Source: Mycobacteroides abscessus ATCC 19977 (lineage in GTDB: Bacteria; Actinomycetota; Actinomycetes; Mycobacteriales; Mycobacteriaceae). From it: a stretch of DNA of 64,000 nt. The translations under genes and the position numbers were made by a program. Within the stretch, counting starts at the first letter, position 1, and every line of letters starts with the position of its first letter. Below are positions 20,233 through 28,128 of the stretch, in pieces. The stretch spans positions 186,001 to 250,000 of the forward strand of contig NC_010397.1 in assembly GCF_000069185.1 (NCBI RefSeq), read 5' to 3'. The notes beneath the pieces are model-generated. The model had not been told where the DNA came from. It saw only the letters and a program-made list of their open reading frames with translations, and did no database searches.

Positions 20233-21666
20233 TTAGAGTCCGGTGGCCGCCAGCACGCGGCAAAGCGCGTCGACGGCCGGGCCAAAACCGTGATCGGCCG
20301 GGGTGCCGAAGCTGACCACCACGCCGTCCGGATTGGGGATGTGCGGACCGGCCAGTGGATGGCGCAGCCGAGCCAGCCCGGCGAGCGCCACCCCGGCCTC
20401 GCCGGCCCGGTACAGCACATCGGATTCAGTGCCCTCGGGCAGTGTCAGCAGCAGGTGTAGCCCGGCCGACAGACCGCGTACGCCGACGTTGTAACCGGCG
20501 AGGCGCTGCACGAGCAGGTCGCGCCGGCGCCGGTATCGGCCGCGCATGCGGCGGATGTGGCGGTCATAGTGGCCGCCCGCGATGAAATCCGCCATGGTCA
20601 GCTGGGAGATCGCGCCGACGTACCACTGTGCGCCACCCGTGGCCGCCACCGCGGCGTCCATCTGCTCCGGGGGGAGCACCATCCAGCCCAGACGCAGTGC
20701 CGGTGCCAGGCTCTTGCTCGCCGAACCCAGGTACACCACGCGATCCGGATCGAGGCTCTGCAGCGCGCCGACGGGTTGACGGTCGTATCGGAACTCGCCG
20801 TCGTAGTCGTCTTCGAGGACATAGGAGTCGGTGCGCCGCGCCCAGTCCACCACCGCGGTACGCCGGGCGGGGTGCAGCGGCAGCCCGTGGGGGAAGTGGT
20901 GGGCCGGGGTAATCAGCGCGGCGGAGGTATCGAGATTCTCCAGGTCGCTGACGACGGCGCCCTCCCCGTCGAACCCGATCGGGGTGCTGGAGCCCCCGGT
21001 CGCCTCGATGCAATCCCGAAAGATGAAGAGGCCGTATGCCTCCACTGCTATCGGCCGGGCCAGGCCGTACATCCGCGTCAGTATCTCCACGGCGTGACGG
21101 GTGCCGGCGCAGATCAGAATCGAGTCCGGTGTGGTGCGCACACCGCGCACCCGGGACACGTATTCGGCTACAGCAGAACGTAATTCATGTCGCCCGCGAG
21201 GATCGCCGACCCGCAGGGCCTCGTGCGGCGCATGGTTCAGCGCCCTGCGCGCGGAGGCGAGCCAGTCGGCGCGCGGAAAGGCGGTGACGTCGCCGGAGCC
21301 GGGCATGAGGTTGTGTGGTGGTGGCGTGCCCGCGCCGCGCGGGCGGGGCGGCAGCTGGTCCTTGCCACGATTGACCACCCGGGTTCCCGAGCCCTGCCGA
21401 GACTCGAGCCAGCCCTCGGCGACGAGTTCGGCATATGCCTCGGCGACCGTGTTGCGTGCCAGCCCCAGGTCACTGGCCAGGGTCCGAGATGGCGGGAGCA
21501 TGGACCCGACGGTGAGGCGACCCGAGCGGACGGCGTCGCGCAGCGCGGAGGTCAGCAGCTCACGCACGCCGCGGGTGCCGGGCGTGATGCTCTGGCGCAG
21601 GTCGAGATGCAGATCGTGGCTGAGGGGCCGGGATTCCGCCTTGGCTGAATTGGCCCACGAACTCAT
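20233..21666 (-). CDS. MocR-type GntR regulator with aminotransferase domain
   Basis: A 477-residue fusion. Residues 20-90 form a GntR winged helix (PPSRTLASDLGLARNTVAEAY), and residues 120-470 a fold-type I aminotransferase domain. The PLP lysine is visible in YLGSASKSLAPALRLGW. Such proteins sense pyridoxal phosphate or an amino compound and control a neighbouring gene. It diverges from the AhpD-like gene with 49 bases between starts and is followed by the hydrolase-like gene, so either could be its target. Confidence 0.9.
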   Translation of the reverse strand: MSSWANSAKAESRPLSHDLHLDLRQSITPGTRGVRELLTSALRDAVRSGRLTVGSMLPPSRTLASDLGLARNTVAEAYAELVAEGWLESRQGSGTRVVNRGKDQLPPRPRGAGTPPPHNLMPGSGDVTAFPRADWLASARRALNHAPHEALRVGDPRGRHELRSAVAEYVSRVRGVRTTPDSILICAGTRHAVEILTRMYGLARPIAVEAYGLFIFRDCIEATGGSSTPIGFDGEGAVVSDLENLDTSAALITPAHHFPHGLPLHPARRTAVVDWARRTDSYVLEDDYDGEFRYDRQPVGALQSLDPDRVVYLGSASKSLAPALRLGWMVLPPEQMDAAVAATGGAQWYVGAISQLTMADFIAGGHYDRHIRRMRGRYRRRRDLLVQRLAGYNVGVRGLSAGLHLLLTLPEGTESDVLYRAGEAGVALAGLARLRHPLAGPHIPNPDGVVVSFGTPADHGFGPAVDALCRVLAATGL

Positions 21667-21715
21667 GCTGGAATTGAACCATGAGAATGGGCCTTTGCGG
21701 TCTTAGCGTTGAGGG

Positions 21716-22180
21716 ATGACAAGCACACTGAATTCACCGCGCATCCGGATGGACAAGGTCTCGCCCGAGGTTTATGAGGCCATGATGGCGCTGAGTATCG
21801 CCTCGGCCAAGGATGTCGAGCCCAGCCTCGCCGAACTCATCAAGATCCGTGCCTCTCAGCTCAATCACTGCGCCTTCTGTCTCGATATGCATACCCACGA
21901 TGCCCGCAAGCAAGGCGAGACCGAGCAGCGCATCTACCTGCTGAACGCCTGGGCTGAGGCGGGGGATATTTACACCGACCGGGAGAAGGCCGCGTTGGCG
22001 CTCACGGAGGAAGCGACCGTACTTTCCGCTGGTGAGCACGTGTCCGATGCCACCTATGCCCGGGCTGCCGCCGAGTTCACCGAGCGTGAGTTGGGGCAAA
22101 TCATCGGGATGATCCTGACGATCAACGCGTGGAATCGCATCGCTGTCACTACCCGCAACGCACCTGTGCGCCGCGGATAG
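21716..22180 (+). CDS. AhpD-like carboxymuconolactone decarboxylase family protein
   Basis: A 154-residue all-helical protein with the redox motif HCAFCLDMH near residue 52, the CxxC plus His signature of the AhpD/CMD family. These act as thiol peroxidase partners or lactone decarboxylases; the CxxC suggests peroxidatic or disulfide activity. It diverges from the MocR regulator and is a likely target of it, a common pairing in actinobacteria. Confidence 0.88.
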   Translation: MTSTLNSPRIRMDKVSPEVYEAMMALSIASAKDVEPSLAELIKIRASQLNHCAFCLDMHTHDARKQGETEQRIYLLNAWAEAGDIYTDREKAALALTEEATVLSAGEHVSDATYARAAAEFTERELGQIIGMILTINAWNRIAVTTRNAPVRRG

Positions 22181-22240
22181 ATTTGCCACAATCTTTGCCG
22201 TCGGCGTGACAGACGCGTGATCGTTTCGTAATCTGACCGG

Positions 22241-22870
22241 GTGATCTTGGCGAGATGGCGTGCGAAGGACGGTGAGAAGAGGCCCGCGACGCCCCTTTCG
22301 CGCGTCGCGGGCCTTACCGTGTCACTCGTTGCCGGTGCCGCCGTGATGGGCATCGTGAGCGAAGTCGAGAAGCCGCAAGTTCAGCTGTCCATCAAGCCGC
22401 CGCAGAACGCCATCGCATTCATCGCCGAGCTGCCGCGGGCGCAGCGGGACCGCCGTTACATCTCGGGCGAGGCGCTTGCCATGGAGGCCCGGGCCCGAGC
22501 CATCAAGCCGTGTTCGACGGTGTTGGCGGGTGCGCGGCCGGCGGTGGCCCAGGCCGGAAACTTTCTGAAGGGAATGTTCGGGATCGGTGACATCGGCGGC
22601 GCCAACGGCCGCGGCGGTGGCGGCGATCACGGTCGTGGGCTGGCGCTGGATTTCATGACAAGCTCCTACTCGACGGGCACCGCACTCGCGAATTTCGTTC
22701 TGGCCAACCGTGATCGGTTGGGCGTCACCTATGTGATCTGGCAGCAGCGATACAACGACGGCAACGGCTGGTCGATGATGGAGAACCGTGGCAGCCCGAC
22801 CGCCAATCACATGGATCACGTGCACGTGTCCTTCCGGGCCGATGCCAAGCCCCCTGCCGTCAACTGCTGA
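22241..22870 (+). CDS. Exported protein with VanY-like (ARB_07466-type) C-terminal domain
   Basis: A 209-residue protein starting with GTG 22241. A basic N-terminus is followed by one membrane segment (residues about 20-40), consistent with export or anchoring. The C-terminal 120 residues hold HGRGLALDF and HMDHVHVSF, the metal-site-like His/Asp pattern of VanY/M15-like domains. A Gly-rich stretch (ANGRGGGGDHG) precedes it. It probably acts on or binds cell wall peptides; catalysis is not proven. A related domain occurs inside the prophage tape measure protein at about 56270-56590. Confidence 0.75.
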   Translation: MILARWRAKDGEKRPATPLSRVAGLTVSLVAGAAVMGIVSEVEKPQVQLSIKPPQNAIAFIAELPRAQRDRRYISGEALAMEARARAIKPCSTVLAGARPAVAQAGNFLKGMFGIGDIGGANGRGGGGDHGRGLALDFMTSSYSTGTALANFVLANRDRLGVTYVIWQQRYNDGNGWSMMENRGSPTANHMDHVHVSFRADAKPPAVNC

Positions 22871-22891
22871 CAGACCACCCAGCCGTGCGGT

Positions 22892-24406
22892 GTGCGGGAT
22901 ATGTTGGGCTGCATGGGTTTGTTGCCGTCACGGAATTCTTTGAAGGGTCTGCGCCAGATAGGTGACGGGCTGGGCACGCTAGATCGGGAAGTCTTCGAAG
23001 CCGTCGCGGAGTCACCGAGCCCGTTGCTTGACGCCGTCATGCCGCGCCTCACCCGCGCCGCCGACCACTCCAAGCTGTGGATCGGAATCGGCGTCGGGCT
23101 GGCACTGTTCGGCAAGCCTGCCGCTGCCCGTGGTGCCACCCGTGGGCTGCTCACGTTGGCGGTGACCAGCGCCGTCACCAACCAGGTGGCCAAGCGGCTA
23201 CGGCGGCGCGAGCGGCCGAACCACCTCTCGGTGCCGCTGACGCGGCGCAGCCGGCGGGTGCCGACGTCGTCGTCATTGCCCTCAGGGCATTCGGCGAGTG
23301 CCGCGGCGTTCGCGGTGGGAGTCGGCCTGGAAAGCCCGCCGCTGGGCTTTGGGCTCTCGCTGCTCGCCGGTTTGGTGGGGCTGTCCCGGGTGGCGACCGG
23401 CGTCCACTACCCCGGCGACGTCTTCGCGGGATTTGGGATCGGTGCGGGACTGGCAGTCCTGGGCGCGCGCGTGGTGCCGCCGATCGTGACGACGTCTGTT
23501 CCGACGGGCGAGCCGCTGCGGGTGGAAACACCCGCACGGCCCGGGGGCGAGGGTGTCGTATTGGTGGTCAATCCGGCGTCCGGCGATGGCACCGGGCAGC
23601 GGATCCTGGAACAGGTGCGCAAAGCGCTGCCGCGCACCGAAATTGTCGAGCTGAGCAAGGACGATGACGTCATCGAAGTGATGCGTGCGGCCGCGGGCCG
23701 GGCGGAGGTGCTCGCGGTGGGAGGCGGCGACGGCACGGTGGCATGCGCTGCCGGTGTGGCGGTCGAGACCGACAGGCCGCTGGCGGTTTTCCCCGGCGGC
23801 ACCTTCAATCACTTCGCCAAGGACATCGGCTGCGAGAGCGTGGCCAAGACCGTCGACGCGATCCGACGGGGCAGTGTCAGCCGAGTCGACCTGGTCTACC
23901 TGAACGAGCGCCAGGTGGTGATCAATACGGCGAGCATCGGTTCCTACCCCAAGTTCGTGCAGGTCCGCGAGAAGCTCGAGCGCCGCATAGGCAAACCGCT
24001 GGCCGCCGTGTACGCGATGCTGTACGTGTTGCGGCGCGATCACCCGGTGCGTATCCGGTTCGACAACAAGACGATTCAGACCTCACTGTTCTTTCTGGGT
24101 AATTCGGTCTATCTCCCGGCGGGTTTCGCGCCGTCCCTGCGCAGCCGGCTGGACGATGGCCTGATCGATGTGCGGATCCTGGAAACCGGTCGCCGGTTCA
24201 GCGGTGTGCGGATCCTGACTGCGCTGGCACTGGGACGCTTGCAACGCAGCCCGCTCTACCACGAGCTGCAGGTGCCCGAATTCACGTTCACCGCGGTGGA
24301 TGGCCCTACCGTGCTCGCCCGCGATGGGGAAGCGGGCGACAGGTACACCGAGGCGCACTTCACGGTGCGTTACCGGGCGCTGGCGGTGTTCCGTCCGCTG
24401 CCGTGA
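22892..24406 (+). CDS. PAP2 phosphatase-diacylglycerol kinase fusion
   Basis: A protein of about 504 residues. The N-terminal PAP2 half has KRLRRRERP, PSGHSAS and SRVATGVHYPGDV (the three motifs of the phosphatase site) with hydrophobic helices. The C-terminal half is a lipid kinase of the diacylglycerol/sphingosine type with VVNPASGDG, the nucleotide loop GGGDGTV and FPGGTFNHFAKD. It likely turns over lipid phosphates in the membrane. Possible starts are GTG 22892, ATG 22901 and ATG 22913; the choice is uncertain. The 3' end overlaps the convergent PAP2 gene by 47 bases. Confidence 0.88.
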   Translation: MRDMLGCMGLLPSRNSLKGLRQIGDGLGTLDREVFEAVAESPSPLLDAVMPRLTRAADHSKLWIGIGVGLALFGKPAAARGATRGLLTLAVTSAVTNQVAKRLRRRERPNHLSVPLTRRSRRVPTSSSLPSGHSASAAAFAVGVGLESPPLGFGLSLLAGLVGLSRVATGVHYPGDVFAGFGIGAGLAVLGARVVPPIVTTSVPTGEPLRVETPARPGGEGVVLVVNPASGDGTGQRILEQVRKALPRTEIVELSKDDDVIEVMRAAAGRAEVLAVGGGDGTVACAAGVAVETDRPLAVFPGGTFNHFAKDIGCESVAKTVDAIRRGSVSRVDLVYLNERQVVINTASIGSYPKFVQVREKLERRIGKPLAAVYAMLYVLRRDHPVRIRFDNKTIQTSLFFLGNSVYLPAGFAPSLRSRLDDGLIDVRILETGRRFSGVRILTALALGRLQRSPLYHELQVPEFTFTAVDGPTVLARDGEAGDRYTEAHFTVRYRALAVFRPLP

Positions 24407-25040
24407 CGGTCCACGGCGGCAGCGCCAACAGACACACGATGAAGTACGCGTAGCCCAGCGCCCACCCCGCCAGCACATCGGAGGGGTTGTGCACGTTGAG
24501 TAGGACTCTGCTGATGCCGATCAGCAGAATCAGCACGCCGCCGAGCACGCCGAGCCAGGGACGCCACGCGGCAACCACTTTCGGTGTGAACACCGTGAGT
24601 AATGCCAGTACACAGACCATGATGCCGAGTGCGTGCCCGGAGGGAAATGAGGTTCCGTATGCGTCGACCAACTTGGTTGCCGGCCGCGGTCGCCCCGCCA
24701 GCAGTTTGGCCAACTCGGTGACCAGTGCGCTCAGCTCGATCGTGACGAGCAGGAACACGGCCGGTCGCCGCTGGCCGCGCACCAGCAGCACGATGATGAT
24801 GATGGCGCCGCCGATGCGGAAGGCGCCGGGCCCCAGGGCGGTAGCGAACACATCCCAGACGGTGACCCAGCCGGGGTGGGCGATTCCGTAGTGATGCGCC
24901 GGCGTCAGCGCCCCGACGTCCAGCCGGGACAACCCATTCCACTGTTGGGCATAGCCCAGCCAGAGCAGTGCGAACACGATGAGGGCAGCGGCAGCCGACA
25001 GCAGCGGCCATACGTACCCTCGGTCGGATCTCGCTGGCAT
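24360..25040 (-). CDS. PAP2-family membrane phosphatase in galactan export operon
   Basis: A 226-residue protein with about six hydrophobic helices. The PAP2 motifs are KLLAGRPRP, PSGHALG and SRVLLNVHNPSDV. It starts at ATG 25040, two bases after the stop of the ABC permease, so it is translationally linked to the exporter operon. PAP2 enzymes in such settings often dephosphorylate polyprenyl pyrophosphate or polyprenyl-linked sugars. Recycling of decaprenyl carrier after galactan export is a reasonable inference. The last 47 bases overlap the convergent fusion gene. Confidence 0.88.
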   Translation of the reverse strand: MPARSDRGYVWPLLSAAAALIVFALLWLGYAQQWNGLSRLDVGALTPAHHYGIAHPGWVTVWDVFATALGPGAFRIGGAIIIIVLLVRGQRRPAVFLLVTIELSALVTELAKLLAGRPRPATKLVDAYGTSFPSGHALGIMVCVLALLTVFTPKVVAAWRPWLGVLGGVLILLIGISRVLLNVHNPSDVLAGWALGYAYFIVCLLALPPWTVTAADGTPPAPGNAP

Positions 25041-25042
25041 GA

Positions 25043-25876
25043 CTAAACCCAATACGGGACCCTGGCCCGATACTGGCGCATCACCACGATCGCAACGATC
25101 CAACCGACCACCGTGATCGACAGCGCGATGATCCAGTGGTGCAGCTGCTGATCAAGCCCCAGCAGCGGGTCACGGATGATGGCAAGGAAGTGCACAAACG
25201 GGTTGAGCTGCACCACGGTGGCCAACTTGCCCACCCGCTGGTTGAGCATGTTCTCGTTCCAGATGATCGGCGTCATGAAGAACAGCAGTTGCACCAGGCT
25301 GCCCAACAGCGGTGAGATATCCCGATAGCGGGTGGCCAGCACGCCGAAAACCAGGGAAACCCACAGGCAATTCAGCGTGATCAACACCAGCGCGGGGATG
25401 AAACTGAGATCGGTGAAATGCCAATGCGGCGTGTATACCGCGACCACGATCAGGAAAATGATGATGTTGTGCGCGAACAGCAGCAGCTGTCGCCAGACCA
25501 GCCGATAGACGTGCACACTCAGAGGAGTCGGGAGCTGTTTGATCAGGCCCTCATTCGCGACGAAGACGTCCGAACCCTCGAGGATCGCCGCGTTGAAGAG
25601 GTTCCAGACGATCAAACCGATTGTCACGTAAGGCAGATGTTCAGCCAGCGGCAGCTTGAACAGTTGCGAGTACAGGATGCCCATGGCCAGCGCTGTCGAT
25701 CCGGTGGCGATGGTGATCCAGAACGGTCCCAGCACCGAACGCCGATAGCGCTGCTTGATGTCCTGCCAGCCGAGCTGTAACCAGAGCTGCCGATGCTCGA
25801 AACCCTCTGACAGGTCACGCCATGCGCGCTTGAAGGTACGGGAGTCCGATGATAGTTCGATCAGTTCGTTCGCCAT
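25043..25876 (-). CDS. Galactan ABC exporter, membrane subunit (Wzm/RfbD-like)
   Basis: A 277-residue ABC-2-type permease with six hydrophobic segments (for example ITIATGSTALAMGILY and LLFFMTPIIW), like Rv3783. With its ATPase partner it flips the lipid-linked galactan precursor to the periplasmic face for arabinan addition. ATG 25876 has a clear AAGGAG site; upstream in-frame codons overlap glfT1. The glfT1 stop ends one base before this start. Confidence 0.93.
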   Translation of the reverse strand: MANELIELSSDSRTFKRAWRDLSEGFEHRQLWLQLGWQDIKQRYRRSVLGPFWITIATGSTALAMGILYSQLFKLPLAEHLPYVTIGLIVWNLFNAAILEGSDVFVANEGLIKQLPTPLSVHVYRLVWRQLLLFAHNIIIFLIVVAVYTPHWHFTDLSFIPALVLITLNCLWVSLVFGVLATRYRDISPLLGSLVQLLFFMTPIIWNENMLNQRVGKLATVVQLNPFVHFLAIIRDPLLGLDQQLHHWIIALSITVVGWIVAIVVMRQYRARVPYWV

Positions 25877-25877
25877 G

Positions 25878-26816
25878 TCATTCTCCTTCGACCCTGGGCG
25901 CTGGCTTGTCAGGCCGGCCGAACTGCTCACGCCGGCCCAAGCGCCGCAGCGCGATCCACTCACGCAGTCCGGCAGGGTCACGCCGGGTGATCAAGAAGTA
26001 CCATCCGAAACGCACCCATTCCTGCGCCAGCAGCTTGCGCATGCCGGGCTGGGACATCAGATAGCCGCGGTTGCGGTAGGTGAAGTACCGCTTCGTGGCG
26101 TCGTCGGGGTACTGCGTGTGCATGCGCCCGCCCAGAATCGGCTTGAACTCGGCGGCACCGTTGGGATGCAGGTAGGTGGCGTCCAGGCAGGTGCCGAACG
26201 GCAGGCCGGAGCGCACGAGTCGCCGGTGCACGTCCACCTCGTCGCCGCGCACGAACAAGCGCAAGTCGGGAACCCCCACGGCCTCAAGGGTTTCCGCACG
26301 GAACAGGGCGCCATTGAAGAGTGACGCAATGCCGGGTAGCAGGTCTTGGCTCGCTTCGGTGCGCAGTTCGTCGACCCGGCGGCGCCACACCAGGCCACGC
26401 CGCAGTGGGAACGCCAACCGCCCTGGATCATCGATATCGCACACCATGGGCGACACTTCCGCCAGGCGATGTGTGCGGGCGCAGGCCAGCAGTTTCTCCA
26501 AAACGTCGGTACCGCCCGGGCGGCCGTCGTCGTCGGCAAGCCAGACCCAATCGGCGCCCAGGGTGAGCGCGTGGAGCATGCCCAGCGCGAATCCTCCTGC
26601 ACCGCCGAGGTTTCGGTTCGATCCCAGGTAGGTGGTCGCGATGGGTTGACCCTCGACCAGTGTCTTGATGGCGGGGTCGTTGTCGTTGTCCACCACCACA
26701 AGGTGGTTCGGGGCGACGGTCTGCGCGGCGACTATCTGCAGCGATTGCGCCAATTCCGCCGCGCGGCGGTAGGTGACGACGACGGCGACAACGTTGTTCC
26801 GTGAGGGACTAGCCAT
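25878..26816 (-). CDS. glfT1: Galactofuranosyltransferase GlfT1
   Basis: A 312-residue GT2-family enzyme that adds the first two galactofuranose units to decaprenyl-PP-GlcNAc-Rha, initiating galactan on the cytoplasmic face. The GT-A fold shows VVTYRR at the start, VVDNDND, and the metal-binding DDD in WVWLADDDGRPG. The acceptor region contains FVRGDEVDVHRR. ATG 26816 overlaps the upstream ATPase gene by eight bases. It corresponds to Rv3782 in position and length. Confidence 0.94.
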   Translation of the reverse strand: MASPSRNNVVAVVVTYRRAAELAQSLQIVAAQTVAPNHLVVVDNDNDPAIKTLVEGQPIATTYLGSNRNLGGAGGFALGMLHALTLGADWVWLADDDGRPGGTDVLEKLLACARTHRLAEVSPMVCDIDDPGRLAFPLRRGLVWRRRVDELRTEASQDLLPGIASLFNGALFRAETLEAVGVPDLRLFVRGDEVDVHRRLVRSGLPFGTCLDATYLHPNGAAEFKPILGGRMHTQYPDDATKRYFTYRNRGYLMSQPGMRKLLAQEWVRFGWYFLITRRDPAGLREWIALRRLGRREQFGRPDKPAPRVEGE

Positions 26817-27600
26817 CGTGCGCGTCTTCGGCAAGGATCTGGGCCACGTGATCTCCGGCCTCATCGCCTTCGTAGGCACGGACCACGTCCTCGATGCCGC
26901 CGCTCATCTTGATGGTGCCGTGGTCGATCCACATCGCCGTGTTGCACAGCCGGGCCAAGAACTCATTGGAGTGGCTGGCGAAGACCAGCATGCCGGAGCG
27001 CTCTACCAACTGCTGCAACCGGATTCGCGCCTTCTTCATGAACTCTGCGTCGACGGCACCGATGCCCTCATCGAGTAGCAGGATCTCGGGGTCGATGCTG
27101 GTGACCACGCCCATGGCCAGGCGCACGCGCATACCGGTGGAATACGTACGCAGCGGCATGGACAGGTACTCGCCGAGCTCGGTGAAGTCGGCGATCTCGT
27201 CGACCTTGGCTTGCATTTGCTTGCGGGTCTGTCCCAGGAACATGCCGCGGATGATGATGTTCTCGTACCCGGAGATTTCCGGATCCATACCCACGCCCAG
27301 GTCGAACACGGGTGCGACGCGGCCCTTGATGTAGGAGCTGCCCCGCGTGGGTTCGTAGATTCCCGAAAGGAGCCGCAGCAGAGTCGATTTACCCGCGCCG
27401 TTGTGGCCGACGAGCCCAACGCGGTCGCCCTCCTTGAGGGACAGCGTGATGTCACGCAGGGCCTCGATGACCACGACATTGGACTCGTTGCGCCCGATGG
27501 CGCCGCCCGCCTTGCCCAGGAACGCCTTCTTGAGCGAGCGTGACTTGGCGTCGAATATGGGGAATTCCACCCACGCCTGGTGAGTTTGGATACTGACCAT
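26809..27600 (-). CDS. Galactan ABC exporter, ATPase subunit (Wzt/RfbE-like)
   Basis: A 263-residue ABC ATPase with Walker A GHNGAGKST near residue 66, a signature-like YSTGMRVRLAMG and Walker B ILLLDEGIGAVD. It lacks the C-terminal sugar-binding domain found in many O-antigen exporters. It matches Rv3781 and works with the permease at 25043-25876. The start is nine bases after the bpa stop, and the 3' end overlaps glfT1. Confidence 0.94.
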   Translation of the reverse strand: MVSIQTHQAWVEFPIFDAKSRSLKKAFLGKAGGAIGRNESNVVVIEALRDITLSLKEGDRVGLVGHNGAGKSTLLRLLSGIYEPTRGSSYIKGRVAPVFDLGVGMDPEISGYENIIIRGMFLGQTRKQMQAKVDEIADFTELGEYLSMPLRTYSTGMRVRLAMGVVTSIDPEILLLDEGIGAVDAEFMKKARIRLQQLVERSGMLVFASHSNEFLARLCNTAMWIDHGTIKMSGGIEDVVRAYEGDEAGDHVAQILAEDAHDG

Positions 27601-27609
27601 GTTTCGGAC

Positions 27610-28128
27610 TTACAGGTACTGGCCGGTGCCGCTGCCGCCGCCCTGTGCGGGAACCGAAAGCCCTGGGGGCAGAGCTCCTTTGCGCATCTGCTGCAGCTGT
27701 GCGCGGGCCGCCATCTGCTGGGCGAAGAGGGCGGTCTGGATACCGTGGAACAGACCCTCCAGCCAGCCGACCAGCTGTGCCTGCGCGATGCGCAGCTCCG
27801 CGTCGGAGGGGATGGTGTCCTCATTGAAGGGCAACGCCAGACGCTCCAGTTCCTCGCGCAGCTCGGGGGCCAGCCCCTCCTCAAGCTCGCGGATGGAGGT
27901 GGCGTGGATCTCGCGCAGCCGGGAACGGCTGGCGTCGTCGAGAGGGGCCGCGCGCACTTCCTCGAGCAGCTGCTTGATCATCGTGCCGATGCGCATCACC
28001 TTGGCAGGCTGTTCGACGAGATCAGTGACCGACAGATCATCGTCCAGGCCGTCGGCACCCTTGTCGGAGTCGTCTGCGCCCAGGATGATCACCTGGTCGT
28101 CGTCCTCGTCATGACCGGGATTGGTCAT
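27610..28128 (-). CDS. bpa: Bacterial proteasome activator Bpa (PafE)
   Basis: A 172-residue helical protein with a very acidic N-terminus (HDEDDDQVI). It ends in GQYL, the C-terminal tail with which Bpa/PafE docks into the 20S proteasome alpha ring and opens its gate without ATP. The helical core (residues 40-140) forms the dodecameric ring in known structures, and the C-terminal linker is Gly/Pro-rich. It matches Rv3780. The gene sits between a membrane protein (ATGA overlap) and the galactan exporter ATPase. Confidence 0.95.
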   Translation of the reverse strand: MTNPGHDEDDDQVIILGADDSDKGADGLDDDLSVTDLVEQPAKVMRIGTMIKQLLEEVRAAPLDDASRSRLREIHATSIRELEEGLAPELREELERLALPFNEDTIPSDAELRIAQAQLVGWLEGLFHGIQTALFAQQMAARAQLQQMRKGALPPGLSVPAQGGGSGTGQYL

